The notes: generated by a model not told the origin, from the letters alone. A stretch of DNA of 64,000 nt from Herbiconiux moechotypicola (GCF_024979255.1 NZ_JANLCN010000001.1:248001-312000); one strand, 5' to 3'. Numbered from the stretch's first letter, positions 1 through 9,121 are shown. Numbers and translations are program-made.

Positions 1-903
1 GGCCACGATCACGGCGCGGGCGCGAACCGCACCCGCCTCGCCATCGCCATCGCCATCGTGGCCACCGTGCTGGTGGTCGAGACGGTGGGTGCGTTCGTCT
101 CGGGTTCGCTCTCGTTGTTCGCCGACGCGGGTCACATGCTCTCCGACCTCATCGGGCTCATCATCGCCCTGGTCGCCACCGTGGTCGCCGCCCGGCCCGC
201 CAACGCCCGCCACAGCTACGGCTACCAGCGCGCCGAGGTTTTCGGGGCGCTGGCCAACGGCATCATCCTCGTGGGCGTGGCCGCGTTCGTCACGATCGAG
301 GCCGTCGGCCGGCTGTTCAGCTCCGAGGCGGCGGAGGTGGAGGCTCCCCTCATGCTGGGCGTGGCCGTCATCGGCCTGGTGGCCAACTTCGTCTCGCTGC
401 TCATCCTGCGCGGCGGGGCGAAGAGCTCGCTCAACATGCGCGGCGCCTATCTCGAGGTGCTCGGCGACCTGCTCGGGTCGGTCGCCGTCATCGCGGCGGC
501 CGCGGTCATCCTGCTCACCGGCTTCGAGAAGGCCGACGCGGTGGCCTCGCTCGCCATCGCCGCGATGATCGTGCCGCGCGCCGTGTCACTGCTGCGCGAC
601 GTGGCGGCCGTGCTGGGTCAGACGACGCCCGCCTCGCTCGACGTGGAGGGCATCCGTCACCACATGCTCGCCGAGCCGGGCGTCGTGGCCGTGCACGACG
701 TGCACGTGTGGGCCATCACCTCGGGGCGCTATGTGTTCTCGGCGCACGTGGTGGTGGAGCCCGCCGTGTTCGAGCGGGGCGAGACGGGGCCGCTGCTCGA
801 TGCGCTGGGCGCATGCCTCTCGGAGCACTTCGACGTGGAGCACTCCACGTTCCAGATCGAGCCCGCCGAGCACGCCAGGCACGAGGCCGACGCGCACGAC
901 TGA
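1..903 (+). CDS. Cation diffusion facilitator (CDF) metal exporter, 5'-truncated
   Basis: The reading frame is open from base 1, so the true start lies before the window; a GTG at 58 is only an internal codon. The visible protein begins with a His-rich stretch (GHDHG) and has the alternating hydrophobic segments of the CDF fold. A DAGHMLSD motif in the second membrane helix and an EVLGD motif in the fifth mark the intramembrane metal site; zinc-type members often have HVLGD, so the Glu is a variation. The C-terminal cytoplasmic domain contains the HDVHVWAITSG segment typical of CzcD/ZitB-like proteins. By family it exports Zn2+ or other divalent cations in exchange for protons. The exact metal cannot be read from the sequence. 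Confidence 0.9.
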   Translation, partial: GHDHGAGANRTRLAIAIAIVATVLVVETVGAFVSGSLSLFADAGHMLSDLIGLIIALVATVVAARPANARHSYGYQRAEVFGALANGIILVGVAAFVTIEAVGRLFSSEAAEVEAPLMLGVAVIGLVANFVSLLILRGGAKSSLNMRGAYLEVLGDLLGSVAVIAAAAVILLTGFEKADAVASLAIAAMIVPRAVSLLRDVAAVLGQTTPASLDVEGIRHHMLAEPGVVAVHDVHVWAITSGRYVFSAHVVVEPAVFERGETGPLLDALGACLSEHFDVEHSTFQIEPAEHARHEADAHD

Positions 904-940
904 GCGCGGCGCGGCCGGGTCGACGGATGCGCGCCGAGGC

Positions 941-1708
941 CTAGAACTTGGGGTTCGTGTCGAGGTCGTTGCCGAACACCTCGGGCTCGAGAGTGAGCTT
1001 CTCGGCGGCGCCGGTGATCTCGATCTCTTCGGCGACGGCCGCTGCGGCGTTCTTCTTGGCCTTGCTGCGCTCGCGCAGGTAGTGGAAGACGGTCGGGATG
1101 ACCGTGAGCACGACCACGGCGATGAGCACGACGTCGAGGTACTTCTCGGCGAACTCCTTCACGATCGGGATCTGGCCGAGGCCGTAGCCGAGCAGCGTGA
1201 TGCCCGATCCCCAGATGAGGGCGCCGATGGCGTTGTAGAGCGAGTAGCGCCGGTAGTTCATGTGCCCGACGCCCGCGGCGATCGGGGCGAAGGTGCGCAC
1301 GATCGGTACGAAGCGGGCCAGGATGACGGCGAGGGCGCCGAAGCGCTCGAAGAACGCGTTGGTGCGCTCGACGTTGTGCACGCTGAACAGCCCCGACTCC
1401 TTGCGCTCGAAGATGCGCGGGCCGACCTTGTGCCCGATGAGATAGCCCACCTCACCGCCGAGGAAGGCGGCCAGCGAGATGGCCAGGCACACCCACCAGA
1501 TGTCGATGCCGAACTTGCCGCCCACGGCGAGCACGCCGGTGAAGAACAGCAGCGTGTCGCCCGGCAGGAGGAAGCCGACCAGCAGCCCGGTCTCGGCGAA
1601 CACGATCGCGCAGACCACGAGGAGCGCCACGGGCCCGAAGACCCCGCTCAGCAGGGTGTTGGGGTCGAGCCAGGGGATGAGTGCGGCGGGGGCTGCGGCG
1701 GCGATCAC
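941..1708 (-). CDS. DedA family membrane protein (VTT domain)
   Basis: A 255-residue polytopic membrane protein with the DedA/VTT hallmarks: an E-x-G-L-(x)-V-G-F-L-L-P-G-D segment near residues 40-52 and R-F-V-P-I-V-R-T-F-A-P-I-A-A-G near residue 140, the conserved arginine-containing re-entrant loop. DedA proteins are linked to phospholipid (undecaprenyl-phosphate or phosphatidylethanolamine) flipping and to membrane homeostasis. The start is GTG at 1708 with GGAG about 8 nt upstream. The C-terminal tail is Lys/Ala rich and probably cytoplasmic. It is convergent with the CDF exporter and lies just downstream of tRNA-Leu on the same strand. Confidence 0.88.
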   Translation of the reverse strand: MIAAAAPAALIPWLDPNTLLSGVFGPVALLVVCAIVFAETGLLVGFLLPGDTLLFFTGVLAVGGKFGIDIWWVCLAISLAAFLGGEVGYLIGHKVGPRIFERKESGLFSVHNVERTNAFFERFGALAVILARFVPIVRTFAPIAAGVGHMNYRRYSLYNAIGALIWGSGITLLGYGLGQIPIVKEFAEKYLDVVLIAVVVLTVIPTVFHYLRERSKAKKNAAAAVAEEIEITGAAEKLTLEPEVFGNDLDTNPKF

Positions 1709-1733
1709 GTCTAGTCTCCAGTCGATCAGAAGG

Positions 1734-1815
1734 TGCGGGAGAAGGGACTTGAACCCTCACGCTCGAAAGCACAGGAACCTAAATCCTGCGTGTCTGCCAA
1801 TTTCACCACTCCCGC
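1734..1815 (-). tRNA. tRNA-Leu (anticodon UAG)
   Basis: Read on the minus strand, GCGGGAG (acceptor) pairs with CTCCCGC. The anticodon stem CAGGA/TCCTG encloses the loop TTTAGGT, giving anticodon TAG, which reads CUA/CUG. A class II variable arm and the T-arm GGTTCAAGTCC follow. The discriminator base is A (position 1734), and the next genomic bases read CCT, so the terminal CCA is not fully encoded and must be completed by CCA transferase. Confidence 0.96.
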
Positions 1816-1857
1816 CCAGGTGCTCTCCAGTGTAGGGGCAGGCTGCGCGGCGAATCC

Positions 1858-3090
1858 TCAGCCGCGGGGGCGGTGGGGCAGATAGCGCGGGATGTTGCGC
1901 CAGAGGATTCCCGCTCCGAGCGCCCCGACGACGCCCACCGCCGCGGTGGCGATCGGGAGTGAGGCGACGGCCACGATCGCGGCGACGCCGAGTGGGGCCA
2001 GCGCGGCCCCCGCGTCGGCGGTGAAGCGGAAGGCGCCGAGGAAGGGCGCGGGGTCGGGCCGCGGGGCGAGGTCGGCCGAGAGGGTCATGATGATGCCGCT
2101 CCCCACCCCGTTGGCCACCCCCATCGCCACCGCGATCACCACGAACCACTGCGCCGCGGCCGCGAGGTCGTGGGTGAACGAGAGCGTCACGAGGGCCGCG
2201 CTCATGCCGAGCATCGAGGGCACCACGCTCCACAGGCGTCCGAAGCGGTCCATGATCCAGCCGCTGGTATAGAACAGGGCGAAGTCGGCCGCGGCGCCGA
2301 TGCCGATGACGAGCGCCGTGGTCTGCTCCGGCAACCCGATGCTCACCGCCCACAGGGGGAGAATGGCCACCCGGCTCGCCCGCAGCGCCGACACGACCCC
2401 GGCTCCGGTCCCCATCCGCAGCAGCACCCCGCGGTGGTGCCAGATGGTGCGGAACAGGCCCGACGACTCCTCGCGCACGAGCAACTCGCCCGCGTCGGGG
2501 CGGGGGAGCCGCTCGGTCGGGTCGCGGATCACCAGAAGCACGACGAGCACCGTGGTCGCGCACGCGAGGTGGATCCAGAACGCCGACTCCACGGTGCCGG
2601 TCAGAGCGATGAGACCGGCCCCGAGGAAGGGGCCGATGAACCAGCCCGCGCGGAAGGAACCGCCCAGCGTCGAGAGGGCGCGGGCCCGGATGCGCAACGG
2701 CACGAAGGTGGTCATGAACGCCTGGCGGGCCAGGGCGAAGGTGGCGGCCGAGAGGCCGAGCAGGAACACCGCCACCCCGAACATGGCCGCGCTCACGGCG
2801 ACCATCGCCGTGGTGACCGCGGCCATCGACAGCAGTGCGGCGCCGATCATCGAGCGCCGCTCGCCGATGCGCGACACCAGCCAGCCGCTCGGGATGTCGC
2901 CGGCCAGCTGACCGACCACGATCATCGCCGCGATGAGGGCCGCGCCGGCGAGGTCGGCGCCGAGGGAGGCAGCGATCGCGGGAACGACCGGGATGACGGC
3001 TCCCTCTCCGATGCCGAACAACAGGGTCGGCAACAGGGCGGGGAGGGCGATCGCCCTGAACCGGAATCCGTCGTCTGCTGCCGTGGTCAT
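1858..3090 (-). CDS. MFS transporter
   Basis: A 410-residue protein with about 12 hydrophobic segments in two halves, as in the major facilitator superfamily. The loop between TM2 and TM3 carries the GWLVSRIGERRSMIG variant of the MFS signature (G-x-x-x-D-R-x-G-R-R/K). The substrate is unknown; the general shape resembles drug/metabolite:H+ antiporters. It is divergent from prfB. The ATG at 3090 lies 8 nt after a TAAAGT box, so the mRNA is probably leaderless or nearly so. The AT-rich stretch 3093-3118 contains repeated GTTAAC/GTTATT half-sites that could bind a regulator, but no regulator gene is adjacent. Confidence 0.85.
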   Translation of the reverse strand: MTTAADDGFRFRAIALPALLPTLLFGIGEGAVIPVVPAIAASLGADLAGAALIAAMIVVGQLAGDIPSGWLVSRIGERRSMIGAALLSMAAVTTAMVAVSAAMFGVAVFLLGLSAATFALARQAFMTTFVPLRIRARALSTLGGSFRAGWFIGPFLGAGLIALTGTVESAFWIHLACATTVLVVLLVIRDPTERLPRPDAGELLVREESSGLFRTIWHHRGVLLRMGTGAGVVSALRASRVAILPLWAVSIGLPEQTTALVIGIGAAADFALFYTSGWIMDRFGRLWSVVPSMLGMSAALVTLSFTHDLAAAAQWFVVIAVAMGVANGVGSGIIMTLSADLAPRPDPAPFLGAFRFTADAGAALAPLGVAAIVAVASLPIATAAVGVVGALGAGILWRNIPRYLPHRPRG

Positions 3091-3098
3091 CGTGAATA

Positions 3099-3104
3099 AC
3101 TTTA
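3099..3104 (-). promoter_or_regulatory. -10 element TAAAGT for the MFS gene
   Basis: TAAAGT on the minus strand ends 8 nt before the ATG at 3090; no convincing Shine-Dalgarno lies at the usual distance. Inferred leaderless or near-leaderless transcript. Confidence 0.45.
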
Positions 3105-3161
3105 CCTCTGTTAACGATTGTGACGCGCGACCGTCGCCCGGTGCCGCGCGCCCGGCTCAAC

Positions 3162-3167
3162 TAGACT
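3162..3167 (+). promoter_or_regulatory. -10 element TAGACT for prfB
   Basis: TAGACT ends 10 nt before the ATG at 3178, so the predicted transcript has a leader of only a few bases. The -35 region is not well conserved. Confidence 0.5.
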
Positions 3168-3177
3168 GTTCCTCACG

Positions 3178-4287
3178 ATGCTCGAACTAGACCTCAGCGA
3201 CCAGATCTCCGCTCTCCGCACCACCTTCGACGACATCCGCACCGTCGTCGACGTCGACGCCCTCACCGCGGAGATCGCCCGGCTCAGTGAGGAGGCGGGC
3301 GCCCCCGATCTCTGGGACGACACGGCGAAGGCGCAGAAGGTCACGAGCGCCCTCAGTCACCGTCAGGGCGAGCTGGCACGCATCACGGGCATCCAGACCC
3401 GGCTCGACGACCTCGAGGTGCTCGTGGAGCTCGCCAACGAGGCCGGTGACGAAGACTCCGCCGAAGAGGCCAGGGCCGAGCTGGCGAGCATCCAGAAGGT
3501 GCTCGGCGACCTCGAGGTGCAGACGCTGCTCAACGGGGAGTTCGATCCCCGCCCTGCCGTCATCACGATCCGCGCGGGCGCGGGCGGTGTCGATGCGGCC
3601 GACTTCGCCGAGATGCTGTTGCGCATGTACCTGCGCTGGGCCGAGAAGCACGGCTACGCCTCGACGGTGATGGACACCAGTTACGCCGAGGAGGCCGGCA
3701 TCAAGTCGGCCACCTTCGAGGTCGACGCCCCCTACGCCTTCGGCACGCTGAGCGTCGAGGCCGGCACCCACAGGCTCGTGCGCATGAGCCCCTTCGGCGC
3801 CGCGGGCAAGCGGCAGACCAGCTTCGCCGCCGTCGAGGTCATCCCGCTCATGGAGGAGACCGAGGCCATCGAGATCCCCGAGTCCGACATCCGCGTCGAC
3901 GTCTTCCGATCCTCGGGCCCCGGTGGCCAGTCGGTCAATACCACCGACTCCGCCGTGCGCATCACGCACCTCCCCACCGGCACCGTGGTGTCGATGCAGA
4001 ACGAGAAGTCGCAGATCCAGAACCGCGCCGCCGCCATGCGCGTGCTGCAGTCGCGTCTGCTCCTCATCCAGCGCGAGCAGGAGGCGGCCCAGAAGAAGGA
4101 GCTCGCCGGCACCATCACGGCCAGCTGGGGCGACCAGATGCGCAGCTACGTGCTCGCTCCGTACCAGATGGTGAAAGACCTGCGCACCGAGCACGAGGTG
4201 AACAACCCCTCCGCCGTGTTCGACGGCGATCTCGACGGCTTCATCGCGGCTGGAATCCGCTGGCGCAAGACCAAGCACGACGACTGA
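3178..4287 (+). CDS. prfB: Peptide chain release factor 2
   Basis: A 369-residue class I release factor recognising UAA and UGA. The RF2-specific SPF tripeptide that reads the stop codon is at residues 204-206, and the catalytic GGQ loop that triggers peptidyl-tRNA hydrolysis is at 249-251 (SGPGGQSVN). The helical N-terminal domain and C-terminal [10 protein letters not shown] segment fit full-length RF2. The ORF runs without interruption, so the +1 programmed frameshift with an in-frame UGA near codon 25 that autoregulates E. coli prfB is absent. The next genes are ftsE, ftsX and smpB, a conserved actinobacterial order that joins translation termination, division and ribosome rescue. Confidence 0.97.
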   Translation: MLELDLSDQISALRTTFDDIRTVVDVDALTAEIARLSEEAGAPDLWDDTAKAQKVTSALSHRQGELARITGIQTRLDDLEVLVELANEAGDEDSAEEARAELASIQKVLGDLEVQTLLNGEFDPRPAVITIRAGAGGVDAADFAEMLLRMYLRWAEKHGYASTVMDTSYAEEAGIKSATFEVDAPYAFGTLSVEAGTHRLVRMSPFGAAGKRQTSFAAVEVIPLMEETEAIEIPESDIRVDVFRSSGPGGQSVNTTDSAVRITHLPTGTVVSMQNEKSQIQNRAAAMRVLQSRLLLIQREQEAAQKKELAGTITASWGDQMRSYVLAPYQMVKDLRTEHEVNNPSAVFDGDLDGFIAAGIRWRKTKHDD

Positions 4288-4352
4288 ATCATGTGAATCC
4301 TATGAATCCGGGGCCCCGGTGAGTCGTGGCCGGGATTCGGGATGCGCCTGCT

Positions 4353-4358
4353 TAGAGT
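4353..4358 (+). promoter_or_regulatory. -10 element TAGAGT for ftsE
   Basis: TAGAGT ends 9 nt before the ftsE ATG at 4368. The 80-nt prfB-ftsE gap also holds GAATCC...GGATTC arms that could form a weak hairpin before this promoter. Confidence 0.45.
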
Positions 4359-4367
4359 TCTCGCGAG

Positions 4368-5360
4368 ATGATTCGCTTTGATCGAGTAACCAAGACCTAC
4401 CGGGGAACGAAGAGGCCCGCGCTGAACGCGATCGACCTCGAGATCCTGCGCGGGGAGTTCGTCTTCCTGGTGGGGGCCTCCGGCTCCGGAAAGTCCAGCT
4501 TCCTCCGCCTCATCCTCAAGGAGGACAGGCCCACCAGCGGCAGCATCCACGTGCTGGGGCAAGACCTCGGAGCGATCTCCAACCGCAAGGTGCCCTACTT
4601 CCGCCGCAACCTCGGCGTCGTCTTCCAGGACTTCCGGCTGCTGCCCGGCAAGAACGTGTTCGACAACGTCGCGTTCACCCTGCAGGTGATCGGCAAGTCC
4701 CGCGGCTTCATCCAGGAGGCCGTTCCCGACGTGCTGCAGATGGTGGGGCTCGCCGAGAAGGCGAACCGCCTCCCGCACGAGCTCTCCGGCGGTGAGCAGC
4801 AGCGTGTGGCGATCGCCCGCGCGGTGGTGAACAAGCCGGCCATCCTACTCGCCGACGAGCCGACCGGAAACCTCGACCCCTCCACCAGCGCGGGGATCAT
4901 GACGGTGCTCGAGCGCATCAACGCCGGGGGCACCACCGTGGTCATGGCCACGCACGACAACGCGATCGTCGACCACATGAAGCGCCGCGTGATCGAGCTC
5001 GTGACGGGCCAGATCGTGCGCGACGAGAGCCAGGGCGGCTACGGCATGACCGCCGAGATCGCGCTGCAGGACTCCGGGCTCACCGCCGAGATCGCGCTGT
5101 CGGAGGGCCTGCGCCCGCCGAGGCCCGAGCCGGTGCTCGTGCCGCCCGCGCCCGCCGCCCAGACCGCCACAGGGGCCGTGCCCGCGTCGGCGGCCGCGGC
5201 ACCCGCCGGTGCCGTGCCGCCCATGCCCGTCACCCCCGCGCATCCCGACCCCCTCGACCCCGCGACAGAATCGCTCACCCTGGCCGAGAAGCTGGGGCTG
5301 CGGGCACCGGGTGCCGCCGGTCAGCAGGGCGACGACCAGAATGTGGGGCCGACGACGTGA
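4368..5360 (+). CDS. ftsE: Cell division ATP-binding protein FtsE, with C-terminal extension
   Basis: ABC ATPase partner of FtsX; the complex activates peptidoglycan hydrolases at the division septum. Walker A (GASGSGKSS) is at residues 36-44, the Q-loop Gln near 87, the signature LSGGEQQ at 139-145, Walker B ILLADEP at 159-165 and the H-loop His at 196. The ATPase ends near residue 225. The protein continues to 330 residues with two near-identical short repeats ([11 protein letters not shown] / [10 protein letters not shown]) and a Pro/Ala-rich, probably disordered tail, about 100 residues more than typical FtsE. It overlaps ftsX by four bases (GTGA), implying translational coupling. Confidence 0.96.
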   Translation: MIRFDRVTKTYRGTKRPALNAIDLEILRGEFVFLVGASGSGKSSFLRLILKEDRPTSGSIHVLGQDLGAISNRKVPYFRRNLGVVFQDFRLLPGKNVFDNVAFTLQVIGKSRGFIQEAVPDVLQMVGLAEKANRLPHELSGGEQQRVAIARAVVNKPAILLADEPTGNLDPSTSAGIMTVLERINAGGTTVVMATHDNAIVDHMKRRVIELVTGQIVRDESQGGYGMTAEIALQDSGLTAEIALSEGLRPPRPEPVLVPPAPAAQTATGAVPASAAAAPAGAVPPMPVTPAHPDPLDPATESLTLAEKLGLRAPGAAGQQGDDQNVGPTT

Positions 5361-6271
5361 GATTCGCACTGATCCTGGGCGAGGTTGGCACCGGCCTCCG
5401 CCGCAACGTGTCGATGGTGGTCTCCGTCGTGCTCGTGACCTTCATCTCGCTCACCTTCGTGGGCGCCGCGATCCTGCTGCAGATGCAGATCGGGCAGATG
5501 AAGAACTTCTGGTACGACAAGGCCCAGGTGGCCGTGTACATGTGCACCGCCACCTCGCTCGGGGCGACCTGCGAGGGCGGAGACGCCACGCAGGAGCAGA
5601 TCGACGCCGTGCAGGCGCAGCTCGACTCGCCCACGCTGGCCCCGTTCATCCAGGAGTCGTACTTCGAGAACCACGAGCAGGCCTATGAGAACTTCCAGGA
5701 GCAGTTCGCCGGCAACGCCGTGGCCGACTACATCACCCCCGAGCTGCTGAACCAGACGTTCTGGGTGAACCTCGTCGACCCGAACCAGTCCGACGTGCTC
5801 GTGGAGAGCCTCTCGGGCATGGCCGGCGTGGAGAGCGTCACCGACCAGCGCTCCTACCTCGAGCAGATCTTCACCATCCTCAACATCGCGAGCTACACCG
5901 CCATCGGCATCGCGGCGGTGATGCTCGTGGCGGCGGTGCTGCTCATCGCCACCACCATCCGGCTCTCCGCCTTCTCGCGCCGGCGCGAGATCGGCATCAT
6001 GAGACTCGTGGGGGCCTCGAACCGTTTCATTCAGACCCCGTTCGTGCTGGAAGGCATCCTGGCCGCGGTGATCGGCGCGGTGCTGGCCTCGGCGGCCATC
6101 CTGGCCCTGGTGCAGTTCGTCGTGCGCGACTGGCTCGCCGTCAGGCTCCAGTTCACCTCCTTCGTCACCTTCGACGACGCGCTCATCGTGGTGCCGATCC
6201 TCATCGTGGTCGGTGCCGTCCTGGCGGCGTTCTCGGCGAAGTTCGCCATCACCCGCTATCTGAAGGTCTAG
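5357..6271 (+). CDS. ftsX: Cell division permease FtsX
   Basis: A 304-residue membrane partner of FtsE. An N-terminal transmembrane helix (about 20-40) is followed by an extracellular loop of roughly 130 residues containing two cysteines (residues about 57 and 67). Three C-terminal helices follow, with the FtsX-type segment [30 protein letters not shown] between the first two. Its extracellular loop is the part that contacts a septal hydrolase in other bacteria; in mycobacteria that partner is RipC, an NlpC/P60 protein. An NlpC/P60 gene at 55.6 kb in this window is a possible but unproven partner. The start is the GTG overlapping the ftsE stop. Confidence 0.96.
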   Translation: MRFALILGEVGTGLRRNVSMVVSVVLVTFISLTFVGAAILLQMQIGQMKNFWYDKAQVAVYMCTATSLGATCEGGDATQEQIDAVQAQLDSPTLAPFIQESYFENHEQAYENFQEQFAGNAVADYITPELLNQTFWVNLVDPNQSDVLVESLSGMAGVESVTDQRSYLEQIFTILNIASYTAIGIAAVMLVAAVLLIATTIRLSAFSRRREIGIMRLVGASNRFIQTPFVLEGILAAVIGAVLASAAILALVQFVVRDWLAVRLQFTSFVTFDDALIVVPILIVVGAVLAAFSAKFAITRYLKV

Positions 6272-6304
6272 ACTGAACGGCTGCGCCTGCCTCGGAGGCG
6301 GCGC

Positions 6305-6330
6305 ATCCGGTTCGGGGCGACCGCCCGGAT
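6305..6330 (+). terminator. Hairpin between ftsX and smpB
   Basis: ATCCGG (6305-6310) pairs with CCGGAT (6325-6330), with an inner CGG/CCG pairing. There is no T-run after it, so it may be a weak terminator or an mRNA processing/stability element rather than a strong stop. Confidence 0.3.
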
Positions 6331-6355
6331 CGTCTCGACCAGTCAGGGAGCAGTC

Positions 6356-6832
6356 ATGCCACGCGAACGCGGACAGAACGTCGTCGCGACCAACCGCAAG
6401 GCACGTCACGACTACTCGATCGAAGACACCTACGAGGCCGGTCTCGTGCTGACCGGCACCGAGGTGAAGTCGCTGCGCGCCGGCCGTGCCTCGCTCGTCG
6501 ACGGCTACGCCTTCATCGACGGGGGAGAGGCCTGGCTCGACGCCGTGCACATCCCCGAGTACAACCAGGGCACCTGGAACAACCACCCGCCGCGCCGCAA
6601 GCGCAAGCTGCTGCTGCACAAGGAGCAGATCCTCAAGATCCACAACAAGACCAAGGAGGGCGGCTACACGCTGGTGCCCCTCTCGCTCTACTTCAGCGAC
6701 GGTCGCGCGAAGGTGGAGCTCGCCGTGGCCAAGGGCAAGCGCGAGTACGACAAGCGCCAGGCGCTCCGGGAGCGTCAGGACAAGCGCGAGGCCGACCGCG
6801 CCATGTCGAGCCGTAGGCACCTCGGCGAGTGA
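6356..6832 (+). CDS. smpB: SsrA-binding protein SmpB
   Basis: A 158-residue tmRNA chaperone needed for trans-translation on stalled ribosomes. Family signatures visible are [29 protein letters not shown] in the oligonucleotide-binding barrel and the basic C-terminal tail ([25 protein letters not shown]) that inserts into the mRNA channel. CAGGGAGCAGTC upstream of ATG 6356 supplies a ribosome binding site. Its RNA partner ssrA lies 1.8 kb downstream, separated by two convergently transcribed genes on the other strand. Confidence 0.97.
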   Translation: MPRERGQNVVATNRKARHDYSIEDTYEAGLVLTGTEVKSLRAGRASLVDGYAFIDGGEAWLDAVHIPEYNQGTWNNHPPRRKRKLLLHKEQILKIHNKTKEGGYTLVPLSLYFSDGRAKVELAVAKGKREYDKRQALRERQDKREADRAMSSRRHLGE

Positions 6833-6868
6833 GCTGCGCGCCCCGGCCGGCGTTCGCGGTCGGCGTGG

Positions 6869-7807
6869 TCAGGCCGGGAGCCCGTGCTCCACGCCCGTGA
6901 GTCGCTCGACCTCCTGCCACAGGGCCAACGCCGTCTCGCGGTCGCGCGTGTAGGGCTTCGCCGCCACCACCGCCGGCCGGCCCTTCAGCTGCCGCCAGCC
7001 GTCAGGCCCCCAGTACTGGCCGCCCGCGGCATCCGGATGCGCGGCTGCCGCGACCAGGGGCCACGCGCCGTGGTCCTTGCCCTGGCCGATCAGGCTCAGC
7101 ACCGAGCGGGTGAGCGCGTTGCCGGTCTTCGGGCGGGGCAGGATGCTGCGCGCGGGAGCGAGCTCGTCGACGGCCCAGCCGGGATGCGCGACGAGGCTCG
7201 ACACGCGCGAGCCCGAGGCCCGGAGTCGACGGTCGAGTTCGAAGGCGTAGGTCATGACCGCGAGCTTCGACCGGCCATAGCTGCGGAACTCGCGGAAGCG
7301 CCCGCTCTCGCTCTGCAGGTCGCCGAGGTCGAGACGGAAGAACTCGTGGCTGATGCTGCCGAGGTGCACGATCCGTGCCGCGGGATGCTCCGAGAGCGCA
7401 GGCAGCAGCCCCGCGATGAGCGCGGCATGGCCGAGGAGGTTGGTGCCGATCATGGTCTCGACACCCGACGGGGTGACGGTGCGGCCGCCGGTGGAGAGGA
7501 TGCCGGCGTTCGCGAGCAGGGAGTCGATGCGCGGCAGCCGGGAGAGAGCGTCGGCGGCGCGGGCGATCGAGATCGGGTCGGTGAGGTCGAGGTGGAGGAA
7601 GCGCGCCGACGCGCCCGGAACGTGCGATCGTACGGAGCGGAGCGCAGCCTCTCCCTTCTGGTCGGAGCGTGCGGCGATGACGACGGTGGCACCCGCGGCC
7701 GCGAGCTGTTCGGCTGCCCAGTAGCCGAGCCCGCCCGTGCCGCCTGTGACGACGTGCACCTGGTCTGAGAGGTCACCCACCGGCGAGACCGAGACGCGCC
7801 GGCTCAC
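6869..7807 (-). CDS. Short-chain dehydrogenase/reductase (WW-domain oxidoreductase-like)
   Basis: A 312-residue SDR. The Rossmann motif TGGTGGLG (residues 20-27), the NAG motif (LLANAGIL) and the catalytic YGRSK (Tyr-x-x-x-Lys near residue 180) are present, with Ser in the LGSIS strand. Overall length and the SYGRSKLAVMTYAFEL segment resemble the retinol dehydrogenase/WWOX-like group of bacterial SDRs. The substrate is unknown. The gene starts at a GTG that overlaps the stop of the SIMPL-domain gene (GTGA), so both are probably one transcript from the promoter upstream of 8496. Confidence 0.87.
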   Translation of the reverse strand: MSRRVSVSPVGDLSDQVHVVTGGTGGLGYWAAEQLAAAGATVVIAARSDQKGEAALRSVRSHVPGASARFLHLDLTDPISIARAADALSRLPRIDSLLANAGILSTGGRTVTPSGVETMIGTNLLGHAALIAGLLPALSEHPAARIVHLGSISHEFFRLDLGDLQSESGRFREFRSYGRSKLAVMTYAFELDRRLRASGSRVSSLVAHPGWAVDELAPARSILPRPKTGNALTRSVLSLIGQGKDHGAWPLVAAAAHPDAAGGQYWGPDGWRQLKGRPAVVAAKPYTRDRETALALWQEVERLTGVEHGLPA

Positions 7808-8496
7808 GAGCGCTCGGCGGTCGCGGTGAAGCGGGCGTGCACGGCGGCCTCGACCACGACCTCAGCCGGCCGAAGCTCGACGCCGCCCGGGCTGCCGCCG
7901 TGCTTCGCCATCGCGGACATCAGGCGTGGGGCGCCGTCGCCGCCCGCACCGGCCGCGTCGAGCAGCCCGGCGTCGGCGAGGGCGGTCGCCACGGGCTGCC
8001 GGAGCCCCAGCGCGTCGGCGTACTCACCCGCCTTGGCCACCGCATCCGCCACCGCACCCTTGCGCGCCTCCTGCCGTAGCGCGGCGTCGGAGTCGGGGGT
8101 GAGAGACCAGTCGACGCCCTCGACCGTGACGCCGTCGCGCGCCGCCACCACGTCGATCCACTCCGACAGCGCGCCGAAGTCGTCGAACTCGGCGTCGACC
8201 GCGACCGCGCTGTGGAACTCGACCGGCAGACGGGTTCCGTCGGGTGCCCAGGGGCGTTGCCCCCACACGCGGATGTCTTCGGAGTGCCATCGTCGCACCG
8301 GGCCCTCGCCGTCTCCGGCCGAAAGGCTCTCCAGCGACCCCGTCAACGACTCGTGGGCCGCCCTGGTGGCGGCGAGTACGCTGTCGCGGGTGTCGCCGTC
8401 GTAGCCCACGGCGATGCGCACGACCGCGCGTTCGGGATGGCGGTGCACGCGGTGGGTGCCGGCGACGGTGATGACGGTGGTGGAGGGATCGGACAT
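7804..8496 (-). CDS. SIMPL domain-containing protein (DUF541)
   Basis: A 230-residue protein whose start MSDPSTTVITVAGTHRVHRHPERAVVRIAVGYDG matches the first strand of the SIMPL/DUF541 fold (BP26-like periplasmic proteins), followed by the DVRVWGQRPW-like segment and a C-terminal RPAEVVVEAAVHARF strand. I chose ATG 8496 over an upstream in-frame start at 8535 because a TATCGT box ends 7 nt before it. No signal peptide is evident, unlike many family members, suggesting a cytoplasmic location. The biochemical role of the family is poorly defined (one member is a kinase-signalling interactor, another an outer-membrane antigen). Confidence 0.78.
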   Translation of the reverse strand: MSDPSTTVITVAGTHRVHRHPERAVVRIAVGYDGDTRDSVLAATRAAHESLTGSLESLSAGDGEGPVRRWHSEDIRVWGQRPWAPDGTRLPVEFHSAVAVDAEFDDFGALSEWIDVVAARDGVTVEGVDWSLTPDSDAALRQEARKGAVADAVAKAGEYADALGLRQPVATALADAGLLDAAGAGGDGAPRLMSAMAKHGGSPGGVELRPAEVVVEAAVHARFTATAERS

Positions 8497-8503
8497 GGCT
8501 CCC

Positions 8504-8509
8504 ACGATA
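8504..8509 (-). promoter_or_regulatory. -10 element TATCGT for the SIMPL-SDR pair
   Basis: TATCGT on the minus strand lies 7 nt before ATG 8496, consistent with a leaderless transcript. Confidence 0.5.
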
Positions 8510-8626
8510 GTGGTGCTCGCTGGACAGCCGGTCACAGTCTGTCGTATGCTGGAGGGCTGCTTCGCGCAGTCGCCCGTTCGGGCGGCTCGCGCGGCGGCTC
8601 GGTGCCCACCATCAGGTGTGAGCCGA

Positions 8627-8656
8627 TTGACAACTCCACAGCGTGCGACAGCGACC
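8627..8656 (+). promoter_or_regulatory. Predicted ssrA promoter
   Basis: A perfect TTGACA (8627-8632) lies 30 nt before the mature tmRNA 5' end at 8663. The -10 region near 8650-8656 is GC-rich and matches poorly, so the +1 position is uncertain. Confidence 0.4.
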
Positions 8657-8662
8657 CACCAC

Positions 8663-9060
8663 GGGGATGATCGGTTTCGACATCGCCTGCGAAACGACGA
8701 GAAGCGGGTCGAGGATGCGGGGTTATCTCGTTAACGCCCCTCGCAAACTATAAGTGCCAATTCCAACAGCACTGTTCCGGCCAAGAAGGCCGCCTTCGCC
8801 CTCGCGGCGTAAGGTCCCCTTCCCTAGCCACTAGGAACTGTCGGTCCGGGAATGCTCTCTACCCGGGTTCCGGCATCAGCTAGAGAGCTCGCTGCGTGAT
8901 CGTGTCTCAGGGTCACGCGGGACTTCTTCTGTGACTGGGCCCGTCGACCTGGCTGCCTGTGGCAAAGGTCGGGGCCGAGCAGAACGCTCCACAGGATACG
9001 CCCGTAGAAGGCGTGGGATCACAGCGATGGACGGGGGTTCAATTCCCCCCATCTCCACCA
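8663..9060 (+). ncRNA. ssrA: tmRNA (ssrA)
   Basis: The tRNA-like ends are clear: 5' GGGGATG pairs with 3' CATCTCC, followed by A and an encoded CCA, with the T-arm GGGGGTTCAATTCCCCCC just before. The tag reading frame begins at GCC 8756 and ends at TAA 8810-8812. It encodes an 18-residue degradation tag, A-N-S-N-S-T-V-P-A-K-K-A-A-F-A-L-A-A, whose last residues are the ALAA protease signal. The RNA rescues stalled ribosomes together with SmpB (6356-6832). Pseudoknot regions are GC-rich and lie between the tag and the 3' end. Confidence 0.97.
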
Positions 9061-9109
9061 CCGGCCGCTGTCGCACGTTGTCGAGTTCCCCGGCGCTCAC
9101 CGTCGTTCC

Positions 9110-9115
9110 TAGACT
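9110..9115 (+). promoter_or_regulatory. -10 element TAGACT for the LacI-family gene
   Basis: TAGACT ends 6 nt before ATG 9122 and there is no Shine-Dalgarno, as expected for a leaderless mRNA. Confidence 0.5.
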
Positions 9116-9121
9116 GTGGTC

